In this document: piece by piece, positions 1 through 6,148 of the stretch
Position numbering within the stretch: position 1 is the stretch's first letter
How the letters are laid out: each line of letters begins with the position of its first letter
Virus record (IMG/VR): IMGVR_UViG_3300022538_000412
Location: 1-21,972 of that record
Direction: 5' to 3' (one strand)
DNA length: 21,972 nucleotides
Source of the DNA: a virus
Translations under genes and position numbers: made by a program
Notes under the pieces: generated by a model
Told to the model about the DNA's origin: nothing
The model's database searches: none
What the model saw: only the letters and a program-made list of their open reading frames with translations

Positions 1-529
1 AATCAGGATATTAGCTCCTGGAATGTTGGTAATGTAACTGATATGACAGATATGTTTGATTATTGTACTAAATTTAATGGTAATATTAGTTCCAGGGATT
101 TCAGAAATGTAACTAATATGAGAAATATGTTTGGTTCTTTTACTAAATTTAATTAGGATATTAGTTCCTGGAATGTCAGAAATGTAACTGATATGAATGG
201 TATGTTTGTTCATTGTACTAAATTTAATTCGGACATTAGTAAATGGAATGTCAATAAAGTAACTGATATGAGATGGATGTTTTATAAATGTACTGATTTT
301 AATCAGGATATTAGCTCCTGGAATGTTGGTAATGTAACTGATATGAGTTGGATGTTTGCTTATTGTACTAAATTTAATTCGGACATTAGCTCCTGGAATG
401 TTGGTAATGTAACTAATATGAATAAGATGTTTTATCATGCTGATAATTTTAAACAGGATATTAGCAAATGGAATGCCAGTAAAGTAAGATAATATGAGTT
501 GTATATTTGCTCATTGTACTAAATTTAAT
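1..529 (+). pseudogene. Broken DUF285 (BspA-like) repeat gene, 5' end outside window
   Basis: The frame opening at base 1 encodes ~25-aa repeats of the type MFxxCTKFNxDISSWNVxxVTDM, the DUF285/BspA-like leucine-rich repeat. The frame is broken twice. A TAG at 154-156 stands where the other repeats have CAG (Asn-Gln-Asp-Ile), so one C-to-T change explains it. Near 491 one extra T turns AGA-AAT-ATG into AGA-TAA-TATG. Repeat sequence resumes after the shift and stops at about 529, just before a strong hairpin. The stretch 193-492 remains open and could make a 99-aa piece. Paralogues at 9460-9999 and 18037-18870 are intact and show the expected N- and C-terminal caps. DUF285 proteins are known from Mycoplasma and BspA surface proteins, and their repeats mediate binding. 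The start and any secretion signal of this copy are not visible. Confidence 0.85.
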
Positions 530-541
530 ATCAATCATATT

Positions 542-573
542 CTCAAGACGATTTTTAAACAAATCGTCTTGAG
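542..573. terminator. Perfect 13-bp hairpin, possible terminator
   Basis: CTCAAGACGATTT (542-554) is perfectly complementary to AAATCGTCTTGAG (561-573), with loop TTAAAC. It lies exactly where DUF285 repeat homology ends. The nearest T-run (TTTTTT) starts about 10 bases after the stem, so it is not a textbook intrinsic terminator. It may be a terminator or a recombination-scar inverted repeat. Confidence 0.55.
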
Positions 574-670
574 GAAGTGGGGTATTTTTTGGTTTCATTT
601 TTGACAAAATATTTGCAAAGAATTAGAGTATATTTTACCAAAAAGTTGCAATTTTTACCAGTGAAAAAGC

Positions 671-892
671 GTGTTTTATGTTGTTGTGTTGGAGTTTTTT
701 GAGTTATTCAGGTTGGACTATATAGAATACAAACGAGATACGAATGGTCAACTGATCTCTTATACAAAATATATGAAAAGTCTTTCACGAGAACCTTTGT
801 ATAAAGGCGATAAGGATAATCCCAATATTCCAAATCCAAAAGGAAAGATTATTGATATTCTCAAAGATAAATATCCAGAGGAATTTAAATAA
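671..892 (+). pseudogene. Chimeric ORF carrying a DUF285-protein C-terminal end
   Basis: The open frame of 73 codons ends PKGKIIDILKDKYPEEFK, almost identical to the C-terminus of the intact DUF285 protein at 18037-18870 and similar to that of 9460-9999. The first ~54 residues (MFYVVVLEFFELFRLDYIEY...) match nothing else here and contain no DUF285 repeat. No good ribosome site precedes the ATG. I read it as the displaced 3' end of the broken gene at 1-529 joined to unrelated DNA. Bases 838-914 are identical over 77 bp to 18816-18892, covering the C-terminal codons, the stop and the next promoter's -35. Whether it is translated is unknown. Confidence 0.55.
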
Positions 893-896
893 TAAA

Positions 897-953
897 TTGA
901 TTTAAGTATTAAATTATGTTATAATAGAACTATCAAAAGCAGTAATGCTATTG
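897..953 (+). promoter_or_regulatory. Sigma70-like extended -10 promoter with leader hairpin
   Basis: TTGATT (897-902), a 17-bp spacer, then TATAAT (920-925) preceded by TG at 917-918 make a strong housekeeping-type promoter. The leader begins with a stem-loop at 934-953 (CAAAAGCAGTAATGCTATTG): AGCA pairs with TGCT and CAA with TTG, with one mismatch. The same promoter-hairpin module recurs at least seven more times. It drives the small gene at 974. Confidence 0.8.
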
Positions 954-973
954 AAAAAAGGAGTAAAAAAATA

Positions 974-1108
974 ATGAATAAAACTAAAAAGATTTGGTGC
1001 GCATTTTGGACTATGCCGATGTTTATAACGCATACTTTAACCTGCGTTTTAGAAGCCATCAGAACTTTAAGTATTAAAGAAGGTGTATCACGTTTTTTTA
1101 ACACTTAA
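974..1108 (+). CDS. 44-aa hydrophobic small protein
   Basis: The ATG lies about 8 bases after AAAAGGAG (956-963) and downstream of a strong promoter with leader hairpin. The protein has a short basic start (MNKTKKIW), one hydrophobic stretch rich in Phe, Met, Thr and Leu (about residues 9-26), and a polar tail ending SRFFNT. It could be a single-pass membrane peptide. I recognise no family. Promoter, ribosome site and position support it as a real gene despite its length. Confidence 0.5.
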   Translation: MNKTKKIWCAFWTMPMFITHTLTCVLEAIRTLSIKEGVSRFFNT

Positions 1109-1170
1109 AGTAAAATGTCAAAAATTGTTTTAATCCTAGAATTAAAATTTTACAAAAGGAGGAGTAAAAA

Positions 1171-1578
1171 ATGAGAGAAATAAAATTTAGAGCATGGCTT
1201 GAGGGAACACATGACAATTTGACCATACCTAAACCCGTTATGGAGTACGGCGTAGTTTTGTCTACTGAAGGCAATTACTTGTCGGTTGAGGCTGGTTGGG
1301 ACATACAAGGTGAATATCCAACCATTCCAGTTATGCAATTCACAGGTCTTAAAGATAAAAATGGCATTGAGATATACGATGGCGATATTTTGTCAAAAAC
1401 GTATTCAGACGATTTAGATGATGAAACGGAAACTGTTTTAAGAAAGGTAATATGGGATAAAAATCACGCTTGTTTTATTTTGTCAAATGCCCATGTTGCT
1501 TTTGACGTTTATAAGTGTATCGTTGTTGGCAATATCTATGAAAATCCCGAATTGTTTAAAAAAGAGGAGCAAAAATGA
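1171..1578 (+). CDS. YopX-family phage protein
   Basis: This 135-aa protein opens MREIKFRAWLEG and contains QFTGLKDKNGIEIYDGDILS at residues ~56-75, both hallmarks of the YopX family (PF09643), which is widespread in phages and prophages. The C-terminal part, with VIWDKNHACFIL and CIVVGNIYENPEL, also fits the family (usual length about 120-150 aa), so the gene looks complete. An AGGAGG site at 1159-1164 sits at good spacing from the ATG. The biochemical role of YopX proteins is not established. The stop overlaps the next ATG (ATGA at 1575-1578), which implies translational coupling. Confidence 0.9.
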   Translation: MREIKFRAWLEGTHDNLTIPKPVMEYGVVLSTEGNYLSVEAGWDIQGEYPTIPVMQFTGLKDKNGIEIYDGDILSKTYSDDLDDETETVLRKVIWDKNHACFILSNAHVAFDVYKCIVVGNIYENPELFKKEEQK

Positions 1579-1748
1579 AAGCAAAAATGAAAGCAACAAG
1601 ATTGGAAAAAGAAGGAGTTTTGGTAAGTGCAATCATAGCCGAAATTGAACTTGAAAAGTTAAAAAGACTAGGTGTTTATAGTAAAAATGAAGCAGTTATT
1701 GATGATTTAATTAAAAGATTGAAGAATGAATTAGGGTATCTATTATAA
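1575..1748 (+). CDS. 57-aa hypothetical protein, coupled to YopX
   Basis: It starts at the ATG of an ATGA overlap with the YopX stop, with GAGGAG (1564-1569) as ribosome site. The product MKAKMKATRLEKEGVL..., ending ...IDDLIKRLKNELGYLL, is charged and predicted mostly helical, with heptad-like Leu/Ile spacing in the second half. It may be a small DNA-binding or adaptor protein, but no motif proves this. A second in-frame ATG lies at codon 5. Confidence 0.65.
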   Translation: MKAKMKATRLEKEGVLVSAIIAEIELEKLKRLGVYSKNEAVIDDLIKRLKNELGYLL

Positions 1749-1831
1749 TTAAAAAAATGCCAAAACGACTAAAACAAGACAAAAAACAAATAAAAACAGC
1801 ATAATCTTAATCTACTTGGGATAATAAAAAT

Positions 1832-3139
1832 ATGAAAATTACTGAATTTTTTAATGATCAATATGTGGATTTTTCTTCATACGATAACCTACGTAAAATT
1901 GCATCATTAGTCGATGGACAGAAAAACGCTACTAGGAAGATTCTTTATACTATTTTAGAAAAGAATATAAATAATAAAATAAAAGTATCACAACTCGGTT
2001 CTAAAGTATCTGAATTTTCCGAATACCTACATGGTAATTTAGATGGTGTTATCGTTAATTTAGCACAGGATTTTTCCGGTACTAATAATATCCCATTACT
2101 TCAAAAGAAAGGAAATTTTGGTACAAGGTTTTCTCCAGAAGCATCTGCATCACGATATATTTATACATTTGGTACTTCGGAATTTTTTGAACTATTTAAG
2201 AAAGATGACATCCCAATATTAAATCACCAGTTTTTTGAAGGTGAGAAAATAGAACCAATGTTTTACGTGCCATCACTCCCTATGTTATTGATAAATGGTT
2301 CACAGGGTGTATCTTCTGGTTTTGCCCAAAAGATACTACCACGCAATCCAAGGAAATTAAAACAATATATTATCAAAATACTAGAAGGTAGAGATTGTAA
2401 ATTAAGTCTTAAACCATTCTATAGAGGCTTTAATGGAATAATTACGCCGGGTGAACATTCAAGCCAATGGTTAATTAAGGGTATTGTTAAACGTAAAGGG
2501 ATAAATAAAGTTCAAATTACAGAAGTACCAATTGGGTATGATTTGAAAGGATATATTAAAATACTAGATATTCTCGAGGATAAAAAAATTATACAAAGTT
2601 ACTGTGACAAATCTGAAGATGATAATTTTTTATTCGATGTTAATATTGCTAGTAAATTTCTTAAGGAATGGTCTGATGATGAATTACTAATTAAATTGAA
2701 ATTAATTAAGAAAGTTACTGAGAATTATACTGTTATGGATGATAGGAATAAAATTCAAGTTTATACATCTATTAAAGAGATACTTAATAAATATATTAAG
2801 ATAAAGTTAAAATACATGACTAAACGTAAAGAATATCAAATTAGAAAATTTGAAGATGATATTGATTCTAATTTTAGTAAATATACCTTTATTAAAATGA
2901 TTGTTAATGATGAAATAAAAGTAAATAAACGTAAAAAAATAGATATTATATCTGATCTAGATAAATTTGATAAAATCATCAAAAGAGATAATTCTTATGA
3001 TTATCTTCTCAATATGAATATTTTATCATTAACCGAAGAACAAATGTATAAATTAGAAACCTATATTAGAATAAAGAAAAAAAATTTAAATTCTCTAATT
3101 AAAAAATCTATTGAAGAATTATGGAAAGAAGAGATTTAA
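1832..3139 (+). CDS. Type II DNA topoisomerase medium subunit (T4 gp52-like)
   Basis: This 435-aa protein matches T4 gp52, the cleavage-rejoining (GyrA/ParC-like) subunit of the phage topoisomerase (442 aa in T4, so full length). Diagnostic blocks are LVDGQKNATRKILYT (residues 27-41, cf. IDGFKPVQRFV in T4), GNFGTR (94-99), ASASRYIYT (104-112) with Tyr109 as the predicted catalytic tyrosine, MLLINGSQGVSSGFAQKILP, and ITEVPIGYD near 230. The C-terminal part is a Lys-rich coiled-coil region as in gp52. It needs an ATPase partner (gp39/gp60-like), which is not in this window. T4-like phages use the enzyme for replication initiation and relief of supercoils. The ATG has only a weak ribosome site (GGATAA), and no clear promoter is seen in 1749-1831. 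Confidence 0.92.
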   Translation: MKITEFFNDQYVDFSSYDNLRKIASLVDGQKNATRKILYTILEKNINNKIKVSQLGSKVSEFSEYLHGNLDGVIVNLAQDFSGTNNIPLLQKKGNFGTRFSPEASASRYIYTFGTSEFFELFKKDDIPILNHQFFEGEKIEPMFYVPSLPMLLINGSQGVSSGFAQKILPRNPRKLKQYIIKILEGRDCKLSLKPFYRGFNGIITPGEHSSQWLIKGIVKRKGINKVQITEVPIGYDLKGYIKILDILEDKKIIQSYCDKSEDDNFLFDVNIASKFLKEWSDDELLIKLKLIKKVTENYTVMDDRNKIQVYTSIKEILNKYIKIKLKYMTKRKEYQIRKFEDDIDSNFSKYTFIKMIVNDEIKVNKRKKIDIISDLDKFDKIIKRDNSYDYLLNMNILSLTEEQMYKLETYIRIKKKNLNSLIKKSIEELWKEEI

Positions 3140-3222
3140 AGTAACTATATAGGTGTTAGAAAATTTAATTAGTATATTTCCAATTGATTTTAGAATTAAA
3201 AAATATTCTAATTAAACTATAA

Positions 3223-3230
3223 TATAAATA
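3223..3230 (+). promoter_or_regulatory. T4-type late promoter octamer TATAAATA
   Basis: An exact copy of the T4 late promoter consensus lies 29 bases before the ATG at 3260. It overlaps a TATAAT-like string (CTATAATATAAATA), so an ordinary -10 is an alternative. The octamer is not rare in DNA of this composition; position before a capsid-targeted gene is the main support. Confidence 0.5.
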
Positions 3231-3259
3231 AAATAATAATAACAATAAGGAGAAGTAAA

Positions 3260-3613
3260 ATGAGTTTTAAAGATTATTTAAATATAAATGAAGGTGCAAG
3301 TTTAGAAGATATGGATGCTTTTTTATCTAGTTATGAAAATAAATTATTTAAAAAGTTTAAATTTATATCTTATAGATTTAAAGAGCATAATGGTATGAAG
3401 CGTAATATTGTGATTGGTGATTTTAAAAAAATAAAAGGTATACCAAGTATTGATATTGAAGTTTCAAGAAACGAGTTTATAATATCTCAGTCTAGTAGTG
3501 ATTTCACTGAAAAGTCTATAAAGCAATATATTAATATATTAACAGAATTAAGTAAATATTATAAAGAGATAGAAAAATTTTATTTTGATTATGAAAATAT
3601 GAAATATGGTTAA
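3260..3613 (+). CDS. Putative capsid-targeted internal head protein
   Basis: This 117-aa protein begins MSFKDYLNINE|GASLEDMDAF. Its first ~11 residues resemble the T4 capsid-targeting sequence (IPIII MKTYQEFIAE|A): a short amphipathic leader ending in (L/I)xE, where the prohead protease gp21 cuts. By that model INE|G is the cleavage site and the mature part starts at Gly12. The rest has no recognised domain, is rich in Lys, Tyr, Ser and Phe, and ends YFDYENMKYG. It has an AAGGAGAAG ribosome site at 3247-3255 and a TATAAATA box upstream. The next gene is a truncated tandem copy. The role is inferred: packaged with DNA in the head and possibly injected into the host. Confidence 0.6.
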   Translation: MSFKDYLNINEGASLEDMDAFLSSYENKLFKKFKFISYRFKEHNGMKRNIVIGDFKKIKGIPSIDIEVSRNEFIISQSSSDFTEKSIKQYINILTELSKYYKEIEKFYFDYENMKYG

Positions 3614-3614
3614 A

Positions 3615-3710
3615 ATGAGTTTTAAAGATTATTTAAATATAAATGAAGGTGCAAGTTTAGAAGATTTGGATGCTTTTTTATCTAGTTATGAAAATATGAA
3701 ATACGGTTAA
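3615..3710 (+). pseudogene. Truncated tandem copy of the capsid-targeted protein gene
   Basis: It starts two bases after the previous stop and repeats its first 27 codons almost exactly (MSFKDYLNINEGASLEDLDAF). It then jumps from SSYEN straight to MKYG and stops, giving 31 aa. In the parent gene the two joined points both carry the string TTATGAAAAT (around 3330 and 3590). An internal deletion by recombination between these short repeats therefore explains the copy. It retains leader and cleavage motif but almost no cargo. No separate ribosome site is seen, so translation would depend on reinitiation. Confidence 0.75.
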
Positions 3711-3712
3711 AA

Positions 3713-4375
3713 ATGGGTTTTTACACAATTGATCCGTATTACGATAATCAATTTTATAATGAGTGCAAAGAATCACTCAAAAATAACAGAGTAGATTTCC
3801 AAGAATACATAAACATCAAAACACCATTTGAGTGGTATTTTAAGTTGGATAAAGAACCTGTGATAGTTAATTATGATAAAGTATCAGGTTCGTCCTCGCG
3901 TTGGATGGTAAATATTATTAAACCATTAAGACCAAATGAAGAGTATATTTTACTTCGTAGAGATAATGATAAAGGAGCTAAAGCACTTCTAAAATTTATT
4001 GAGAATATACCACTTAGGAAAGCTCGTAAATCTGATTATGCTGTATTTTTTACTGTTAAAAATCGTGAGGAATTAGAACTAATTACAAAGGATTATCCTG
4101 GTCGCATTTGGTTTATGGGTAAGTACTACAATAACAAGTATAGAATTTGTCTTGGTACACATAAATTAATTAAGAACTTTTTAGATACTAAAGATATACT
4201 TCTTGAGAAAACACAAGATTTAAATGAACCTGGGAGATTTGAGGCTGAGTTAAATTGGCGGGTTTTTAGAGGGCAGGATTATTTAATCAAATTCACTGAA
4301 ACACCATACTTTGAAAAAAGCAAATATTTTAGGCCCAGGATTATAGGCGATTACTCGTCAAAATTTAATTTATAA
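3713..4375 (+). CDS. Hypothetical protein, 220 aa
   Basis: A complete frame begins at an ATG three bases after the stop of the truncated leader copy. It has no strong ribosome site of its own, which suggests coupling to the upstream gene. The product MGFYTIDPYYDNQFYNECKE... is soluble, rich in Tyr, Phe, Arg and Lys, and lacks a signal peptide or membrane segment. It contains basic/aromatic blocks (RWMVNIIKPLRP, YPGRIWFMGKYYNNKYRICLG). I recognise no family. Lying inside the capsid-targeted array, it may be another virion-associated protein whose leader was lost or displaced by the truncated copy just upstream, but that is speculation. Confidence 0.6.
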   Translation: MGFYTIDPYYDNQFYNECKESLKNNRVDFQEYINIKTPFEWYFKLDKEPVIVNYDKVSGSSSRWMVNIIKPLRPNEEYILLRRDNDKGAKALLKFIENIPLRKARKSDYAVFFTVKNREELELITKDYPGRIWFMGKYYNNKYRICLGTHKLIKNFLDTKDILLEKTQDLNEPGRFEAELNWRVFRGQDYLIKFTETPYFEKSKYFRPRIIGDYSSKFNL

Positions 4376-4424
4376 TTTAAATATTAAATAGTGTTTTATT
4401 GCTATAATAATAAGGAGAAGTAAA

Positions 4425-4470
4425 ATGAGTTTTAGAGATTTTTTTAAATGAAGGCAAAAGTCACAAATAA
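4425..4470 (+). pseudogene. Frameshifted capsid-targeting leader relic
   Basis: An AAGGAGAAG site precedes ATG AGT TTT AGA GAT followed by a run of T, giving MSFRDFFK and a stop at 4449-4451. Removing one T from the seven-T run (4439-4445) restores MSFRDFLNEGKSHK and a stop at 4468-4470. That peptide has the leader and LNE|G cleavage motif seen in the neighbouring genes. This is a decayed member of the array or a leader-only remnant. Confidence 0.6.
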
Positions 4471-4473
4471 TAA

Positions 4474-4481
4474 TATAAATA
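4474..4481 (+). promoter_or_regulatory. T4-type late promoter octamer TATAAATA
   Basis: An exact octamer lies 39 bases before the ATG at 4521, followed by the same AATAAGGAGAAGTAAAATG start region used by the other members of the array. Chance occurrence is possible in such AT-rich DNA. Confidence 0.45.
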
Positions 4482-4520
4482 TATTATAGTAATAACATTA
4501 TAATAATAAGGAGAAGTAAA

Positions 4521-4832
4521 ATGAGTTTTAGAGAATTTTTAGATACAAGTATGAATGAAGCAAAAGAAAGATATGCCAAGATAAGTTTCTTTCCTGAAGA
4601 TTGGGATAATATAAAAAGTGCAATTCAATCGTTGAAGAAATCAGCAGGTCTCAAGGCTATGGCTGATGGTGAGCAGATTAAAGTATATTTAAAGAATCAT
4701 ATTGATGATATTCAACTGGCTAATTGGATGAAACTAAATAAATACCATAAATCAGAAGTAAAAGATTTCTTAGATGTTATGGATTCAATAGATGATGGAT
4801 ATACTACAGCAGAAAAAGAATATGGTAGATAA
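4521..4832 (+). CDS. Putative capsid-targeted internal head protein
   Basis: This 103-aa protein begins MSFREFLDTSMNE|AKERY: the same leader as at 3260 and 4884, with a gp21-like site ending Met-Asn-Glu. The predicted mature part (about 90 aa) is charged and helical. It aligns with that of the next gene: KSAIQSLKKSAGLKA resembles SKQSLKRSGIESKI, and the acidic end KSEVKDFLDVMD resembles EKEEIEEILKD. The two are therefore paralogues in mature part as well as leader. It has a strong AAGGAG ribosome site (4508-4513). A role as a packaged internal protein is inferred from the leader; no enzyme motif is present. Confidence 0.6.
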   Translation: MSFREFLDTSMNEAKERYAKISFFPEDWDNIKSAIQSLKKSAGLKAMADGEQIKVYLKNHIDDIQLANWMKLNKYHKSEVKDFLDVMDSIDDGYTTAEKEYGR

Positions 4833-4841
4833 TCGAATAAA

Positions 4842-4849
4842 TATAAATA
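4842..4849 (+). promoter_or_regulatory. T4-type late promoter octamer TATAAATA
   Basis: An exact octamer lies 34 bases before the ATG at 4884. The following leader (AAAACAATAATGCTTTTA) also resembles the conserved leader hairpin in part. Third octamer placed before a capsid-targeted gene. Confidence 0.5.
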
Positions 4850-4883
4850 AAACAATAATGCTTTTATAATAGGAGAAGTAAAA

Positions 4884-5150
4884 ATGAGTTTTAGAGATTT
4901 TTTAGAAGGTAGTTTAAATGAAGTTGAATATAAAAAATATATCATTATACCAGTACATGATTTGGAGTATTCTAAACAATCATTGAAAAGAAGCGGAATT
5001 GAATCTAAAATCATCCCAAACCAACCAAATGAGTTAGGGATAGAGATGAAAGATAAATCTAAACTTAAAAAATGGTTGATAAATGATGATGTTTATGAGA
5101 AAGAAGAAATTGAAGAAATTTTAAAAGATACTTTTAAGATGAGATTATAG
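4884..5150 (+). CDS. Putative capsid-targeted internal head protein
   Basis: This 88-aa protein begins MSFRDFLEGSLNE|VEYKKY, the clearest match here to a T4-type capsid-targeting leader with an LNE cleavage site. The mature part (about 75 aa) is paralogous to that of 4521-4832: a beta-like start (YIIIPVHDLE), a Lys-rich middle and an acidic helix EKEEIEEILKD. Small proteins of this build, with a leader then a compact charged domain, are common in T4-like phages, usually without assigned function. Ribosome site is AGGAGAAG (4870-4877). No membrane segment or catalytic motif is seen. Confidence 0.62.
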   Translation: MSFRDFLEGSLNEVEYKKYIIIPVHDLEYSKQSLKRSGIESKIIPNQPNELGIEMKDKSKLKKWLINDDVYEKEEIEEILKDTFKMRL

Positions 5151-5162
5151 AATAAGAAATTG

Positions 5163-5171
5163 TGCTAAAAT
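5163..5171 (+). promoter_or_regulatory. Extended -10 promoter (TGCTAAAAT)
   Basis: TG-C-TAAAAT lies 25 bases before the ATG at 5197, followed by the start of the conserved leader (AGAAATATCAAAAGCAACG). The second arm of the usual leader hairpin is missing. Confidence 0.5.
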
Positions 5172-5196
5172 AGAAATATCAAAAGCAACGATAAAA

Positions 5197-5577
5197 ATGA
5201 TAAAAGTCCCAGAAACAAAAGATTTAACAGAATTCAATCTAGAGAATTTCATTAGGCCAATAGTTGAAAAATATGTAGACAAACGTGGGTATATCTACAT
5301 ATTGTTCAATTCTAAATTTCCCGAATTTATCAAAGTTGGGCGCACCTCAAACTGCAAAAATAGGCTCATTGGATACAATAGCGATTCGCCATATCCAACA
5401 GCTAGGATGTTATATATAAGTAAATTATTTGAAGATGCCAATGAAATAGAGAGACGTGTTCTTGCTTTTATGTATGATTGTACTTCACCAACAACACTAA
5501 CTAGGGAATGGTTTATAATTAAACATAAAAAACTACTTATAGAAATTATAGAAAAGGCAGAGAAAGATAACGAATAA
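5197..5577 (+). CDS. GIY-YIG superfamily protein (T5orf172/MUG113-like)
   Basis: This 126-aa protein has GYIYILFN (31-38), IKVGRTSNCKNRL (45-57) with Arg56, NSDSPYP (61-67), an acidic ANEIERRV (81-88, candidate metal-binding Glu83 or Glu85) and a C-terminal TREWF (102-106). These are the conserved blocks of the T5orf172 branch of GIY-YIG nucleases, common in phages. There is no separate DNA-binding domain, so it is shorter than a free-standing GIY-YIG homing enzyme. It may cut DNA in phage-phage competition, repair or restriction; the substrate cannot be told. The ribosome site is weak although the promoter just upstream is good. Confidence 0.8.
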   Translation: MIKVPETKDLTEFNLENFIRPIVEKYVDKRGYIYILFNSKFPEFIKVGRTSNCKNRLIGYNSDSPYPTARMLYISKLFEDANEIERRVLAFMYDCTSPTTLTREWFIIKHKKLLIEIIEKAEKDNE

Positions 5578-5593
5578 TATTAATTAAAACTAT

Positions 5594-5601
5594 GTTATAA
5601 T
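5594..5601 (+). promoter_or_regulatory. Extended -10 promoter
   Basis: TG-T-TATAAT (TATAAT at 5596-5601) precedes the AAAAGGAAT ribosome site and the small gene at 5619 by a very short leader. The conserved leader hairpin is absent here. Confidence 0.65.
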
Positions 5602-5618
5602 ATATAAAAGGAATAAAT

Positions 5619-5720
5619 ATGGAAATAATACTACTACTGATGCTCTATATATTTTCTTATGTGGTTTGGTACGTTTCAAAATACTATACACTTTGGAGAT
5701 TAAAAAATGAAAAATTGTAA
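5619..5720 (+). CDS. 33-aa membrane peptide
   Basis: The ATG lies behind a good promoter and an AAAAGGAA ribosome site. The peptide MEIILLLMLYIFSYVVWYVS, then KYYTLWRLKNEKL, is one hydrophobic helix of about 18 residues followed by a short basic tail, typical of phage small inner-membrane proteins. Family unknown. The stop overlaps a second ATG (TAATG at 5718-5722). Confidence 0.5.
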   Translation: MEIILLLMLYIFSYVVWYVSKYYTLWRLKNEKL

Positions 5721-5800
5721 TGAAAACACAACAAGATAAAAAATACCGTAACTTACTATGTGACAAAGATTTATCTTTCAATCCAAGGATCTATAGATAA
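5720..5800 (+). CDS. Possible 26-aa peptide coupled to the membrane peptide
   Basis: The TAATG overlap with the upstream stop suggests translational reinitiation. The product MKTQQDKKYRNLLCDKDLSF...YR is short, basic and unrecognised. Evidence is only the overlap and the open frame. Confidence 0.25.
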   Translation: MKTQQDKKYRNLLCDKDLSFNPRIYR

Positions 5801-5817
5801 AAGTCAAGATTCAAATC

Positions 5818-5833
5818 TTTTTACTAGTAAAAA
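5818..5833. repeat. 16-bp perfect palindrome
   Basis: TTTTTACTAGTAAAAA is a perfect palindrome. It directly follows a small stem (AAGAT-TCAA-ATCTT, 5806-5819) with a T-run, so the pair may end transcription after 5800 or bind a dimeric regulator ahead of the promoter at 5868. Confidence 0.4.
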
Positions 5834-5867
5834 ATAAACTTAAATACTATTTATATACGTAAAATTA

Positions 5868-5900
5868 TGATATAATAGAATTATCAAAAGCAATATTGCT
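5868..5900 (+). promoter_or_regulatory. Extended -10 promoter with leader hairpin
   Basis: TG-A-TATAAT (TATAAT at 5871-5876) is followed by AGCAATATTGCT (5889-5900), a perfect self-complementary form of the conserved leader hairpin. The distal arm has changed (ATTGCT instead of ATGCT) while pairing is preserved. Confidence 0.75.
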
Positions 5901-5920
5901 ATTAAATAAGAAGAAATAAA

Positions 5921-6127
5921 ATGACAATAAAAGAATTTAATAATTTAAAAAAAGGTGACAAATTAGTTTCTAACAATGGTAGATATTATAAATTTCTTAG
6001 TACAAATATGTCTAATGATATGATTTCAGTCATATACCAAGAATCATCTTTAATATTAGGTCATACAGAATTTAGTTTTGATTATTTTATGGATAATATT
6101 TCAGTCACTAGAAACTATATGTTATAA
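5921..6127 (+). CDS. 68-aa hypothetical protein
   Basis: It follows a well-formed promoter and leader hairpin and an AAGAAG ribosome site. The product MTIKEFNNLKKGDKLVSNNG... has an N-terminal block that looks like a small beta-barrel opening (LKKGDKLVSNNGRYYKFLS), then a polar aromatic tail ending RNYML. It has no membrane segment. The start resembles the nearby capsid-targeting leaders only loosely (MTIKEF) and has no (L/I)xE site, so I do not assign it to that family. Confidence 0.55.
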   Translation: MTIKEFNNLKKGDKLVSNNGRYYKFLSTNMSNDMISVIYQESSLILGHTEFSFDYFMDNISVTRNYML

Positions 6128-6148
6128 AAAAATAATAAGGAGAAGTAA

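Noticed and set aside
154-156. Stop codon reassignment (TAG read as Gln)
   Set aside because: TAG, TAA and TGA all end other intact genes in the window (for example TAG ends the actin-like gene), and the same gene also has a frameshift, so it is decay.
601-630. TTGACA box at about 602 as a promoter for the 671 frame
   Set aside because: The nearest -10-like string (TATATT) is 22 bases away, too far for a normal promoter.
671-740. Similarity of EFFELFRLDYI to SEFFELFKKDDI of the topoisomerase
   Set aside because: Only about six residues of a common hydrophobic string match, and the flanks do not align.
1757-1804. 15-codon frame MPKRLKQDKKQ before the topoisomerase gene
   Set aside because: No ribosome site and too short to support.
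5921-5960. MTIKEF start as another capsid-targeting leader
   Set aside because: No (L/I)xE site follows and the next residues look like the beginning of a folded domain.
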